Source: Macrostomum hystrix
Lineage: Eukaryota; Platyhelminthes; Macrostomidae
Direction: 5' to 3'
NCBI GenBank assembly: GCA_950097015.1
Contig: CATNEN010000002.1
Coordinates: 682,001-746,000, forward strand
DNA: 64,000 nt
The notes beneath the pieces are model-generated. The model had not been told where the DNA came from. It saw only the letters and a program-made list of their open reading frames with translations, and did not search any database. Position numbers and translations under genes: made by a program. Positions 51,731 to 63,129 of this stretch are shown one piece after another; the first letter of the stretch is position 1, and every line of letters begins with the position of its first letter.

Positions 51731-51959
51731 AAAAAACATTCCAAAAAAGAAATAACAAAAACAAATTATAACAATGGCACGCTATATTGATATATTTTAT
51801 CATTTACATGCCTAATTACCACATACATGTTTTCACATATTTTATCAAATACTACTAATTGTTCCTCTCGTTAAAACTTCAAACGCATAAACAAAAGACC
51901 CTTTTCACCGAACCACTCCTGCAAATTCTCTGCTTCATCTACGCTCACTCACTGACCAC
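51731..51959. other. NHL 3' flanking sequence, copy 2
   Basis: Homologous to 53270-53531: shared ACGCTATAT, CACATACAT, ACATAAACAAAAG and CTCTGCTTCATCTACG in the same order, so the duplications included the 3' flank. Confidence 0.7.
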
Positions 51960-52797
51960 TCACTCCATATTCAGCACCACCAGTCGCTTGTTCCCAAAGT
52001 CAGCCACCACCAGCTGCTCGCGGGCGCCTCCCGTCACCACCGCCAGACCGCTTGTATAATTAAATCTGCCGGCACCGCTGCCGCTCTCGCCCGGCACCCC
52101 CAGAGTCCACAGCAGCGACCCGTCGTCTGCAGCCACCGCTCGCACTGAGTCACCCCAATATTCACTCACGAACAGGCGGCCTCTCCTGTCCACGGCCACA
52201 CCCACTGGCCGAGCAAACTCTTTGAGGCCGCAACGCTCAGTCGGGTGCGAGGCGACCACCTGCTGGGTGTCAATGCGCACTCTGTGCACCTGATTGTGCT
52301 TCCAGTCTGTCACCAGAATACAGTTGTCGTGAATCGCTAGGTTGCCCAGTCCAGCATCAGGAAACTCAGTCAGCGTGATGACCGTCTCCATCTCGCCAGT
52401 CGCTTTGCTGAATGCAACAATTTTGTTGCCACCAGACACAAACACGGAGGCTGCGTTGCCGCCGATTCCCTCAATGCCACGAAAGCCCTCGATTCGAGGT
52501 TTGTGGTTCGATTCGACGCACCTTTCGACCGCTCAGGTCCGTCACTGTCACTGCGTCAACTTGAGCAATGAACAGCAGTTGACGGTCGCCATGAAGACCC
52601 CAGATTGTCTTCTTCCAGCCGATGTCGCAGTGGCACCGCAGCTTCTTCGAGCCGTCCACAGACAGCATCTGAAGGTGATCTTTGCAATATAATGATGCGA
52701 AGATGCATGGCTGAGGCAGAGCCTCACCCCCGCCACTCGCTGACTCGGCAGACACCACACGGCCTGAGCGGTCACCAACGAATTCGCTGGTGTCGCT
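51960..52797 (-). pseudogene. NHL-propeller gene copy 2, N-terminally truncated and frameshifted
   Basis: Nearly identical to copy 1 over the upstream part (same [11 protein letters not shown], same frame-shifting insertion near 52500) but it differs at the C-terminus (LGVPGESGSGAGRFNYTSGL, then LVVADFGNKRLVVLNME). It ends at 51960. No promoter or start codon apart from ones in the polypurine tract. Confidence 0.85.
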
Positions 52798-53262
52798 GAA
52801 CTCCTCCTTCCCCCGTCCTCCCCCTTCCTCCACCTTCCTCCTTCCTCCTTCCTTCTCCTTCCTCCTTCCTTCCTCCTCCTTCCTCCTTCCTTCCTCCTCC
52901 TTCCTCCTTACTCCCTCGTCCTTCCTTCCTCCTTCCTCCTTTCTCCCCTTCCTTCCTCCTCCTTCCTCCTTCCTCCTTCCTCCTTTCTCCCCTTCCTTCC
53001 TCCTCCTTCCTCCTTCCTCCTTCCTCCTTTCTCCCCTTCCTTCCTCCTCCTTCCTCCTTCCTCCTTCCTCCTTTCTCCCCTTCCTTCCTCCTCCTTCCTC
53101 CTTCCTCCTTCCGCCCTCCTTCCTCCTTCCTTCTCCATCCTCCTTCCTCCTTCCTCCTTCCTCCTCCATCCCCCTTCCTCCTTCCTCCTTCCTTCCTCCT
53201 CCTTCCTTCCTCCTCCTTCCTCCTTCCTTCCTCCTCCTTCCTTCCTTCTCTTTCCTAATTCC
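52798..53262. repeat. Polypurine/polypyrimidine microsatellite, copy 2
   Basis: About 465 bp, first 130 bp nearly identical to copy 1, then divergent with a CTCCTTTCTCCCCTTCCTTC block repeated four times (about 62-bp period). Adjoins NHL copy 2. Confidence 0.95.
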
Positions 53263-53531
53263 TATTTCCTCTAAAAGCATTACAAAGAGCAAAAACAAAA
53301 ACAAAAAGAAAAACAAATAGCAAGAAGGATACGCTATATCATATTTTTCAATCATACCTATGCCAAATAAGCACATACATTTATTGACATATTCATTGAA
53401 TATCAAATTAAAGATCGAATGGCTAATCGTTTCTCTGTTTAAAAATTCAGACACATAAACAAAAGAGCCAATTGACCGAACCACTACTGCAAAGTCTCTG
53501 CTTCATCTACGACTGCTTCATCACTGCCGAC

Positions 53532-55136
53532 TCACTCCACATTCAGCACCACTAGTCGACGGCGCCAATAGTCAGCAACAACCAGATGCTCGCGCACGCC
53601 TCCAGTCACCACCGCAAGACCGCATGGACCATTGAGTCCGCCGCCACCGCAGCCGCTCTCGCCCGGCACCCCCAGAGTCCACAGCAGCGACCCGTCGTCT
53701 GCAGCCACCGCTCGCACTGAGTCACCCCAATATTCACTCACGAACAGGCGGCCTCTCCTGTCCACGGCCACACCCACTGGTACAGCAAACCTTTTGAGAC
53801 CGCAACGCTCAGTCGGGTGCGAGGCGACCACCTGCTGGGTGTCAATGCGCACTCTGTGAACCTGATTCTGCTTCCAGTCTGTCACCAGAATGCAGTTGTC
53901 GTGAACCACCAGGTTGCCCAGTGTAGCATCAGGAAACTCAGTCAGCGTGATGACCGTCTCCATCTCGCCAGTCGCTTTGCTGAAGGCAACAATTTTGTTG
54001 CCACCAGACACAAACACGGAGGCTGCGTTGCCGCCGATTCCTCTGATGTCACCGAAGCCCTCGATTTGTGGTTTGATTCGACGCACCTTTCGACCGCTCA
54101 GGTCCGTCACTGTCACTGCGTCAGATTGAGCAATGAACAGCAGCTGACGGTCACAGTGAAGACCCCAGATGTCCCTCTTCCAGTCGATGTCGCAGTGGCA
54201 CCGCAGCTTCTTCGAGCCGTCCACAGACACCACCTGAAGGTGATTCTTGCCATCGACTGATGCGAAGATGCAGGGCTCAGGCAGAGCCTCACCGCCGTCA
54301 CTCGCTGACTCGGCGGCCACCACACGGCCCGAACGGTCACCAACGAATCCGCTGGTGTCGCTGCACACCGCCAGCCACTTAACCAAGCCATCCAGCTTCA
54401 CCTCGTGACTGTACACAATCGGATCGAGCAATGCCTGTCTCGCCATCGCCTTCATTGCGTCGTCAATCTCCTCGGGTGTCGCGCTGACCTCAGCGTCTCT
54501 CCAGCCCTCACCAGTCCACACGTTCACACGAGCCAACGCTCTGCCGAACTGCTCCGACACCTGCCCCAGTCGCTCCAGCTGCTGCTCCGCTCCCAAACTC
54601 TCCTCCAGCGACTTCTGCAGCCGATCAAAGTCCGCCTTCAAGTCATCGAGCGACAACTCCATCGACATCGTCAGCTCGACAAGCTTCGACATCTCGCCTG
54701 CAGCTTCCGCCATCGACGTCTCCTGCCTGTAGCTTCTCACATCGTCCATGTCCCTCTGCCACACACGCGCTGTCTCAATCCGAGCTATCATCGGACCTGT
54801 CAGTCGATCTTCACTCGAATCCTGGTATCTCCGCATCGTCTCATACAGCTGCTTCGCCCGTCGCAACTGCTCCTCCATCTCGTGAATCCAATCTCCTCCA
54901 CCACCTGCTGCACTGCCGCCTGCAGCTTCGGCTTGTGGGAAGGCACGCAGCTTCTCTGCGACCTTCTCCTTCAGCTTGAGGGCATCCGCCACATCAACAC
55001 TCAGGTGTTCCGAGCACAGGTAGCGCTCGGAGAACGGACCCAGGCCGACTGCAGCTTTTTGGCAGACGACGCAGATTGGGATCACTTCAGGAGGTCCTTC
55101 GGAACTCGAGCTGTCGCTGGAGTCTCCACGCTGCAT
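53532..55136 (-). CDS. B-box-like, coiled-coil, NHL-propeller protein, intact
   Basis: One coding exon of 534 aa, start ATG at 55136. The acceptor CTCTTTCCAG ends at 55152, so a non-coding exon should lie upstream. C22, C25, C41 and H44 (CVVCQ, then YLCSEH) form a single-zinc B-box-like motif; residues about 55-225 are coiled coil (MSKLVELTMSMELSLDDLKA); from about 265 to the end are propeller blades of NHL type (WGLHCDRQLLFIAQSDAVTV, NKIVAFSKATGEMETVITLT, CILVTDWKQNQVHRVRIDTQ, GVAVDRRGRLFVSEYWGDSV, LVVADYWRRRLVVLNVE). This is the TRIM-NHL architecture without a RING, so a ligase role is not implied; TRIM-NHL proteins often bind RNA or scaffold complexes. Five shards of the family occur in the window. 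Lineage-specific expansion is likely. Confidence 0.85.
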   Translation of the reverse strand: MQRGDSSDSSSSEGPPEVIPICVVCQKAAVGLGPFSERYLCSEHLSVDVADALKLKEKVAEKLRAFPQAEAAGGSAAGGGGDWIHEMEEQLRRAKQLYETMRRYQDSSEDRLTGPMIARIETARVWQRDMDDVRSYRQETSMAEAAGEMSKLVELTMSMELSLDDLKADFDRLQKSLEESLGAEQQLERLGQVSEQFGRALARVNVWTGEGWRDAEVSATPEEIDDAMKAMARQALLDPIVYSHEVKLDGLVKWLAVCSDTSGFVGDRSGRVVAAESASDGGEALPEPCIFASVDGKNHLQVVSVDGSKKLRCHCDIDWKRDIWGLHCDRQLLFIAQSDAVTVTDLSGRKVRRIKPQIEGFGDIRGIGGNAASVFVSGGNKIVAFSKATGEMETVITLTEFPDATLGNLVVHDNCILVTDWKQNQVHRVRIDTQQVVASHPTERCGLKRFAVPVGVAVDRRGRLFVSEYWGDSVRAVAADDGSLLWTLGVPGESGCGGGGLNGPCGLAVVTGGVREHLVVADYWRRRLVVLNVE

Positions 55137-55151
55137 TTTCAGATTCGAGGT

Positions 55152-55900
55152 CTGGAAAGAGAGTCGGAAAGAGGCCGTGTGAGTTGAAGACTGCTGCTGG
55201 AATCTGCCAGAACTCTAATATTATCTCAGTGTTAAAAGTTCTCAACTTCAACTCGCTACCACAGAAAGCTGTGAAACAGAAAAGTTGCAGAACTGCCGTA
55301 AGCAGGCCGATGCTGAGGCTCAGGTGAGAATGAGTTTCAATCAGACAGCAGTCGGAAGCTGTGCTCAGGAGTCTGAGATGACTCTTATGTCAGGTATCTC
55401 AGTTAAACTCTGCTCTGTTGCTAAGCAACAGTGAGAAGCCTGAGTCTGGTCGATATAGAGAACAGAATGAAATCCTTGAGTCGCTCTGCTCCGGCAGCTC
55501 AGTTTGTCGGCAAAAGACAGTGAGAGTGAAATCTGTTTTTGTTTATTCTCGGTCGAACGCGAATTCAAAATTCTTTCTGTGGCTGCGTGCATTTCTCTGC
55601 GCCTGGGACAGAGAGGGCCGGCTCTGCGTAGCTGTGAGCACAGCTGAGCACCCACCTCTGCCTCCAACTGCTCACAATGGGAGCGTAGATTGGGCGAGTG
55701 TACTCAAATGCATTGTTTGTGCACTTAGCTGTGCCATCTTGAGCCCAAAGTACGACCCGAGACATTGTGGCTCTGCTTGTCAGACACTTTCTGACAGATC
55801 CGAGCTGTTAGAGAGGCGATCGACCTGTTAGAGTAGGGAAAAACAACAGGCCAGCAGTTCAAGACGTTGGAAAAATCTCATATTTACTTTTTTGTCTGAT
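55152..55900. other. Upstream of NHL gene
   Basis: Single-copy, moderately GC-rich. It should contain the NHL 5' exon and promoter on the minus strand; I could not fix them. The ORFs here are unconvincing. Confidence 0.45.
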
Positions 55901-55904
55901 ATTA

Positions 55905-56415
55905 GCCTCATCAGCTCACCTACCATTAGCCTCATCAGCTCACCTACCATTAGCCTCATCAGCTCACATTAGCTTCATGAGCTCAAATTAGCTTCATCAG
56001 CTCACATTATCCTCATCAGCTCACATTATCCTCATCAGCTCACATTATCCTCATGAGCTCACATTAGCTTCATCAGCTCACATTATCCTCATGAGCTCAC
56101 ATTATCCTCATGAGCTCACATTATCCTCATGAGCTCACATTATCCCCATCAGCTCACATTATCCTCATGAGCTCACATTAGCTTCATCAGCTCACATTAT
56201 CCTCATCAGCTCACATTATCCTCATCAGCTCACATTAGCTTCATCAGCTCACATTATCCTCATCAGCTCACATTAGCTTCATGAGCTCACAGTAGCTTCA
56301 TCAGCTCGCATTTTCCTCATGAGCTCACATTATCCTCATCAGCTCACATTAGCTTCATCAGCTCACATTATCCTCATCAGCTCACAGTAGCTTCATGAGC
56401 TCACAGTAGCTTCAA
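55905..56415. repeat. 19-bp minisatellite
   Basis: About 27 copies of CCTCATCAGCTCACATTAT with GCTTCATGAGC variants. Confidence 0.95.
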
Positions 56416-56419
56416 CGCC

Positions 56420-57130
56420 ACCTGCAGGCCAGAGAAGGACTTTGGCAGTGCCCAAGTGCCCTATTCTTAGTCAATAACCTTTTGTTATTCGCTTTTATGA
56501 CTGTTTAACAAAATGTTTGTTGTTTGACAGCAATTTTGTTGGTAACTAAATTCTACCCGAGTCCACCAGATACACTCAACGTTTTCTTTCTGACCCTTCA
56601 ATGTTTCTTCCCCAACCATGATCTCGTACCCAAATGTACATTCTATGCCTAAATATCTCTTCCCCAAATGTACATTGTACCCCCAAAGATCTCTTCCCCA
56701 AGGTGCGGTTTAAGTATAAATCATTATCATTTTGCAACACTCTAATTTCAACAACAAATGTTGTGAATCTGCATTCTATACATATAAGCATGTTTATTAG
56801 GCCACAGTCACGTACAGCAGACAGCAGCAATTCCATTGATTTCCTCCTCATCAGTGTATTAGTGCACCGAGGGTTACAGGGCAAAGTCGGGAGATTCGGC
56901 CGAACGAGGTCGCCCTTGATTTCCCGACACCGAAGTGATTTATTATCCGACTCCCAACGGAAAACCAAAAATATTCGAGTCCCAATGCGAAGGAGACATG
57001 AGACCATTTCTTTTTCCCTGTGGTCACGTTCCCAACGGGAGTTCTGTTAGGGATAAAATAGAAACACAGAGAGATCAATACAAACACATCCCCAACAGCG
57101 CAATCTGAAGCTTGATTTGGGATTTATTGC
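56420..57130. other. Intergenic; short 37-bp direct repeat
   Basis: CCCAAATGTACATT followed by ATCTCTTCCCCAA occurs two to three times at 56628-56702. Otherwise single-copy, no gene recognised. Confidence 0.5.
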
Positions 57131-57134
57131 CCAA

Positions 57135-57690
57135 GCAATCCTTCAGTGTTCTACTCCCCCTGATCCTTCAGTCTTCTACTCCCCCTGATCCTTCAGTGTT
57201 CTACTCCCCCTGATCCTTCAGTGTTCTACTCCCCCTGATCCTTCAGTGTTCTACTCCCCCTGATCCTTCAGTGTTCTACTCCCCCGGATCCTTCAGTGTT
57301 CTACTCCCCCGGAACCTTCAGTGTTCTACTCCCCCTGATCATTCAGTGTTCTACTCCCCCGGATCCTTCAGTGTTCTACTCCCCCTGATCCTTCAGTGTT
57401 CTACTCCCCCTGATCCTTCAGTGTTCTACTCCCCCGGAACCTTCAGTGTTCTACTCCCCCGGAACCTACAGTGTTCTACTCCCCCTGATCCTTCAGTGTT
57501 CTACTCCCCCGGATCCTTCAGTGTTCTACTCCCCCTGATCCTTCAGTGTTCTACTCCCCCTGATCCTTCAGTGTTCTACTCCCCCTGATCCTTCAGTGTT
57601 CTACTCCCCCTGATCCTTCAGTGTTCTACTCCCCCTGATCCTTCAGTGTTCTACTCCCCCCTGATCCATCAATATTCTATTGCCCCCCTG
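57135..57690. repeat. 25-bp minisatellite
   Basis: About 22 copies of a 25-bp unit with CTTCAGTGTTCTACTCCCCC and TGATC/GGATC/GGAAC variants. It shares CCCTGATCCTTCAG with the 25-bp array at 39725-41235. Confidence 0.95.
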
Positions 57691-57909
57691 ATGCATGTCT
57701 CATCCTAGAAATTGTGTGCAATTTAAAGTATGACATGTCATTATTAGTTTGTTTACAAAACGTGATAAATTTGTAATAAATCAATCCCACTGGCCAGCTG
57801 AGTCCTGCTCAAGATGCTCAAGTGCAAAGACTCGGGCAAGAATCTGTCTTCCCGCGGATCAGCTAAGAATGTCTCTCGCTGAAACAGCAGCTGCAAAATT
57901 TGGGGATAA

Positions 57910-58026
57910 TTACGCTTCTGAAATTTCCTTCCAGCTCTCCGGATTGCCACCTGGAGTAAGACGTAGCTTCAGAGATTCGTCGAACGTGCCGTCATCGACT
58001 TGTTTCAAGCCCTCCTGTCTGATCGT
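57910..58026 (-). pseudogene. Possible coding remnant
   Basis: The minus strand reads RQEGLKQVDDGTFDESLKLR followed by LTPGGNPESWKEISEA and a stop. The composition is protein-like but short, and no partner exon was found. Could be a terminal exon of an unknown gene or chance. Confidence 0.25.
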
Positions 58027-58039
58027 GTTTTTGGTTGAC

Positions 58040-58361
58040 TAGGCATCTGTAACTCAGCTTTTAAGCCGAACTCGAAAATATATTTTCCCAGTTGATTGAG
58101 GCAAAGTAGAACTCTGTGAATCTGAATGAGGTCAAAAGTTGGATGGATAATATTTATTTCTTTTCATTCTCAGAACTTACAAATTGTATTAACATTCTCA
58201 GAACTTCTTATCCTACCAGACTTGACATTGACTTTTAAAAATACCATCCGACGAGATGTACATTGATAGTCTAGATTCTCGTCTCCTCAGATGTACATTG
58301 ATAGTCTAGATTCTCGTCTCCTCAGATGTACATCGAGTGTTTTAATCTCCTCCCTCTAGAT
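58040..58361. other. Intergenic with a 35-bp direct repeat
   Basis: AGATGTACATTGATAGTCTA is repeated at about 58254 and 58289, and partly at 58324, immediately left of the MITE end. Confidence 0.6.
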
Positions 58362-58445
58362 GAGGGGTCGGCACACTTATGAGCAAGCGGGCCAAAGAGA
58401 GAAACTAAAATACGACAGCAGGCCGAATTGACTGTAAAAATATGA
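58362..58445. mobile_element. Left end of the hAT-like MITE
   Basis: GAGGGGTCGGCACACTTAT, then GCGGGCCAAAGAGAGAAAC and TTGACTGTAAAAATATGATA, collinear with 17455-17545. The right half of the element is absent; a 490-bp minisatellite follows directly. Confidence 0.8.
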
Positions 58446-58936
58446 TATAGGGGAGAGATGAGACACGGGAGAGATGAGACACGGGAGAGATGAGACACGG
58501 GAGAGATGAGACACGGGAGAGATGAGACACGGGAGAGATGAGACACGGGAGAGATGAGACACGGGAGAGATGAGACACGGGAGAGATGAGACACAGGAGA
58601 GATGAGACACGGGAGAGATGAGACAGGGGAGAGATGAGACAGGGGAGATGAGACACGGGAGAGATGAGACACGAGAGAGATGAGACAAAAGAGAGATGAG
58701 ACACGGGAGAGATGAGACACGGGAGAGATGAGACACGGGAGAGATGAGACAAGGGAGAGATGAGACAGGGGGAGATGAGACACGGGAGAGATGAGACAGG
58801 GGAGAGATGAGACATGGGAGAGATGAGACAGGGGAGAGATGAGACACGGGAGAGATGAGACACGAGAGAGATGAGACACGGGAGAGATGAGACACGGGAG
58901 AGATGAGACACGAGAGAGATGAGACACGGGAGAGAC
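58446..58936. repeat. 16-bp ACGGGAGAGATGAGAC array, expanded from the MITE
   Basis: About 30 homogeneous units. Same motif as in the MITE at 17530-17760, but longer and more uniform (ACGGG instead of AGGGG). Confidence 0.95.
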
Positions 58937-59440
58937 AGTGTCAGGTGAAGCATCAGGGTGTCAGGGGAGGCATCAGGGTGTCAGGGGAGGCATCAGGGTC
59001 TCAGCGGAGGCATCAGGGTCTCAGGGGAGGCATCAGGGTCTCAGGGGAGGCATCAGGATGTCAGGGGAGGCATCAGGGTCTCAGGGGAGGCATCAGGGTG
59101 TCAGGGGAGGCATCAGGGTGTCAGGGGAGGCATCAGGGTCTCAGGGGAGGCATCAGGGTCTCAGGCGAGGCATCAGGGTGTCAGGTGAGGCATCAGGGTC
59201 TCAGCGGAGGCATCAGGGTCTCAGGGGAGGCATCAGGGTCTCAGTGGAGGCATCAGGGTGTCAGGGGAGACATCAGGGTCTCAGCGGAGGCATCAGGGTC
59301 TCAGGGGAGGCATCAGAGTGTCAGGGGAGGCTTCAGGGTGTCAGGGGAGGCATCAGGGTCTCAGTGGAGGCATCAGGGTGTCAGGGGAGGCATCAGGGTG
59401 TCAGGGGAGGCATCAGGGTGTCAAGTGAGGCAGTAGATGC
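58937..59440. repeat. 20-bp GTCAGGGGAGGCATCAGGGT minisatellite
   Basis: About 25 copies, abutting the 16-bp array without spacer. It resembles the 20-bp unit at 9660-10435. Confidence 0.95.
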
Positions 59441-60140
59441 AAAATCTAATATTCGCTGAAGAAACTAAGAGCGGAGAGCCATATAACCGAGGATCGATAA
59501 GAAGGCCGGACACCCAAATGGCGAGTTAGTCTGAGCGCAGCAGAGTAATGTTTAAGTGTCTGAAATATATTTATTAGTGCTTTAGTTTTTCTGTACTTAA
59601 TTTTTCTTCAAGACAAAAAAAAAAATTTCGGACGTCAAGCTGCCTAAAATGTGCTTATATATGAAGATATTTTCTTGATAATTTGATAAGGTCAGCCTGG
59701 CAAGGCGAGGTGCTTGTAGAGGGCTGTAAGCTGCTCATGGGTCTAATTAAGGTTGAGTAATTTTATGTCCCCCGGATAAAATAGGACGATTTTCCCCAGT
59801 CTTTGCAGTTGCAGTGGTCCGTAAAAATATGGAATTCAGTCCCTCTATGGGATTAGCTGCTTCTTGCGTTTCCACGCCTGGTTGCTAGTCCTTGAGTAGT
59901 GCTCACCATAATGGCAGTAGTAGAGCTATTAACTAATACTATATTGTTGGACTTTGCAGGAAACCATTATTTAGATTTAAAAACTGCGGTTATTATTCTG
60001 TTACTTATCTAAAAGTACTTTACCTACTTTTTTGCTTGCGTAAACAATCCTTATTTGATGCTGTCCTTTAATGGAAAGCATATCCGGTGAATCGTAAGAG
60101 GCGGTGTGTCATGTTATTATGACAGCCATGGAGTAGCAAA
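59441..60140. other. Intergenic single-copy sequence
   Basis: No feature recognised. Confidence 0.5.
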
Positions 60141-60144
60141 TTTG

Positions 60145-60810
60145 GGTTTGGGATGGGGTGGAGGGCAGTTAAATAACTGACTGGAGGATGGGGTGGCGGG
60201 GCAATAACTGAATGGAGGATGGGGTGGAGTGCAGTTAAATAACTGACTGGAGGATGGGGTAGTGGGCAGTTAAATAACTGTCTGGAGGGTGGGGTTGCGG
60301 GCAGTTAAATAACTGACTGGAGAATGGGGCGGCAGGCAGTTGTATAACTGACTGGAGGATGGGGTAGTGGGCAGTTAAATAACTGTCTGGAGGGTGGGGT
60401 TGCGGGCAGTTAAATAACTGACTGGAGAATGGGGCGGCAGGCAGTTGTATAACTGACTGGAGGATGGGGTAGTGGGCAGTTAAATAACTGTCTGGAGGGT
60501 GGGGTTGCGGGCAGTTAAATAACTGACTGGAGAATGGGATGGCGGGGCAGTTGAATAACTGACTGGAGGATGGGGTGGCGGGGCAGTTGAATAACTGACT
60601 GGAGGATGGGGTGGCGGGGCAGTTGAATAACTGATTGGAGGATGGGGTGGCGGGCAGCTGTATAACTGATTGGAGGATGGGGTGGCGGGCAGCTGTATAA
60701 CTGACTGGAGGATGGGGTGGCGGGGCATTTGAATAACTGACTGGAGGATGGGATGGCGGGGCAGTTGAATAACTGACTGGAGGATGGGGTGGCGGGCATT
60801 TGAATAGCTG
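60145..60810. repeat. ~36-bp minisatellite with 118-bp higher-order block
   Basis: About 19 units around AACTGACTGGAGGATGGGGT. A three-unit block (GGTAGTGGGCAG, GGGTTGCGGGCAG, GGGGCGGCAGGCAG) recurs at about 60258, 60376 and, in part, 60465. Confidence 0.93.
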
Positions 60811-61255
60811 TATGATCAAGAGTTGAAATTTTTTATTATGCAGCAAATCAATGTGTCGAAAAAATGTAATTAAATTCGTAGAGAAATTATTCGTTTTCGA
60901 CATGTAGTTCTTGAAATCTTGAAGATCTTGAATCTTGAAATAGCATGTTTACGATTTCCGAATTAAAGAACGACTCAGTTGCTAAGGCTCGCTGACCTGA
61001 GGCCATAAAAGCGCCCGTGCGAGAACTCCTGTTAGGATTTTCTGGTTAAAAGTGAGATGGAGAGAAAACGAAAATGGATTTCGACGGTTAACCGTCACTC
61101 ACTTTGATACGCAAGCTCAGTTTTATTTGCGACTCACTGAGGCGAATGAGGACTAAATAAATGCCTTTTAGGGGAAGTGTGAGCAGCTGGCTTTTGCATC
61201 GCGAGCAACTGCTAAGCTTAAACTATAATTTCTAGACACACTAGAGAATGTGTAT
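60811..61255. other. Intergenic single-copy sequence
   Basis: No feature recognised. Confidence 0.5.
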
Positions 61256-62130
61256 TAAGCAGGAAAGGGAGATGGAGAGAGGGAGATGGGGAAAGGGAGA
61301 TAATGAGAGGGAGATAAGGAGAGAGAGATAAGGGGAGGGAGATTAGGAGAATAAGATAAGGAGAGGGGGATAAGGAGAGTGAGATAAGGAGAGGGAGATA
61401 AAGATAGAGATATAAGGAGAGGGATATAAGGGGAGGGAGATAAGAGGAGGGAGATAAGGAGAGGGAGATAAGGAGAGGGAGATAAAGATAGAGATATAAG
61501 GAGAGGGATATAAGGGGAGGGAGATAAGAGGAGGGAGATAAGGAGAGGGAGATAAGGAGAGGGAGATAAGGAGAGGGAGATAAGGAGAGGGAGATAAAGA
61601 TAGAGATATAAGGAGAGGGAGATAAGGGGAGGGAGATAAGAGGAGGGAGATAAGAGGAGGGAGATAAGAAGAGGGAGATAAAGAGACGGAGATAAGGAGA
61701 GGGAGATAGGGAGAGGGAGATAGAGATAGAGAGATAAGGAGAGGGAGATAAGGGAAGGTAGATAAGGGGAGGGAGATAAGGGGAGGGAGATAAGGGGAGG
61801 AAGATAAGGAGAGGGAGATAAGGAGAGAGAGAGATAAGGAGAGGAAGATAAAGAGAGGGAGATAAGGAAAGGAGATAAGGGAGGGAGATAAGGGGAGGGA
61901 GATAAGGGGAGGAAGATAAGGGGAGGGAGATAAGGGGGGAGATAAGGAGAGGGAGATAAGGAGAGGGAAATAAGGGGAGGGAGATAAGGGGAGGGAGATA
62001 AGGGGAGGGAGATAAGGGGAGGGAGATAAGGGGAGGGAGATAAGGGGAGGGAGATAAAGGGAGGGATTTAGGGAGAGGGAGATAGTGAGAATGAGATAAG
62101 GAGAGAGAGATGCTAAAAGGAGATGGAAAG
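61256..62130. repeat. 14-bp GAGAGGGAGATAAG array
   Basis: About 62 purine-rich units with GGGGAGG variants and internal block repeats (the GATAAAGATAGAGATATAAG block recurs three times, spaced about 90-110 bp). The 276-aa minus ORF is an artefact. Confidence 0.95.
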
Positions 62131-62569
62131 AGGAAGATGAAATCGGGCAGATAAGGCGATGGATGGACAACAATGATTAAAACATGGATTACTTTGAAGT
62201 GGATTCAGAACGCTAGTAAAAGTAGGAATGTACAATTAATAACATTGTGAATATATGACTTACGCCAGCTGTCAATCAAATTGCATTTCCGCATAATCCC
62301 TTAATCTGTCTAGACGCATAAGCTCGATTTGAATTGCGGTCGAATTGGCATTCGGAAATGCTTGAGGAATGAATTCGCAGCAGATGCACTTATATCAGGG
62401 TCTCTGATTAGTGTTCAAGTGGTCAGCACTGGAGATTTATTTTCACAATCAGTTCCCACACCGGAAGTGCTATCAAGACGGCTATCAAACAAGGCCGCTA
62501 CTTCCTGTCAACAAAATATCTAATCAATTTTTTGTGTGAGTCCACTTTAGGAACTAAAAATATAACATT
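62131..62569. other. Intergenic single-copy sequence
   Basis: No feature recognised. Confidence 0.5.
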
Positions 62570-62708
62570 GAGGAGGTTGGCCCTCAAGGACGTAAATCAC
62601 ACGACATGTCGCCATGCTTTCTCTACGCGGCTGGACTCGTGGTGGAATCGAACTCAGGGACCTCGGCGCGAGACGCGAACGCGTTAACCGCTTTGCCACC
62701 GACCCAAA
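62570..62708 (-). repeat. SINE family A, antisense, 3'-truncated
   Basis: Minus strand: GGTCGGTGGCAAAGCGGTTA (A-box), CCCTGAGTTCGATTCCACC (B-box), then the body to GAGGGCCAACCTCC. The 3' part seen in the other copies is absent. Confidence 0.82.
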
Positions 62709-62930
62709 CGTTCTTAGAATTCAAGTAGAAGTTCGTCATTCGTGTGGGCTACTCAAATTGGATAGTTCCCATTCGTCATTTATCCCCAGACCAGAACCGC
62801 CGCCATTGGTTGGCTGGGTAGATGCAGTTGCTAAGCAAACCAACCTGATAAAAGTTGCTCCCAGCGCTGCAAACAAAGATTTGGCTGCCACACAAAAATT
62901 CTCCCCCGCGTACTTCCGGCCCAGCAACAG

Positions 62931-63001
62931 AGCCGAGCCAAGCCGAGCAAATCAAACGACAGATAATTGACGAGTTCGCCATTGTCAGTCGGCGTCGACA
63001 G
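62931..63001 (+). CDS. Candidate exon of a gene continuing to the right
   Basis: Between acceptor CCAGCAACAG (62930) and donor CGACAG|GTAAGG (63001) one frame reads EPSQAEQIKRQIIDEFAIVS then RRRQ. Composition and the strong donor suggest a real exon, but no neighbouring exon was found, and the purine-rich array begins 130 bases later. Not assigned to a family. Confidence 0.35.
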
Positions 63002-63129
63002 GTAAGGCCAAGCAGACTTGTGGAATTAACGATGGATAGGGCAAAAACACTGGGCCAACATGCTGGGAGAAAAGTTTTGGAAAGTACTTTAGGGAAAGGA
63101 GAATTAAGAGGGGATGGATTAGAAAGGAA

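Noticed and set aside
51290..51744. Glu/Arg/Lys/Gly-rich N-terminus for the NHL copies
   Set aside because: Encoded by polypurine microsatellite; the intact copy has a B-box-like and coiled-coil region here instead.
54405..55187. 260-aa plus ORF opposite the NHL gene
   Set aside because: Shadow of the intact minus-strand coding sequence; no domain recognisable.
61343..62173. 276-aa Ser/Pro/Leu ORF
   Set aside because: Artefact of the 14-bp purine array.
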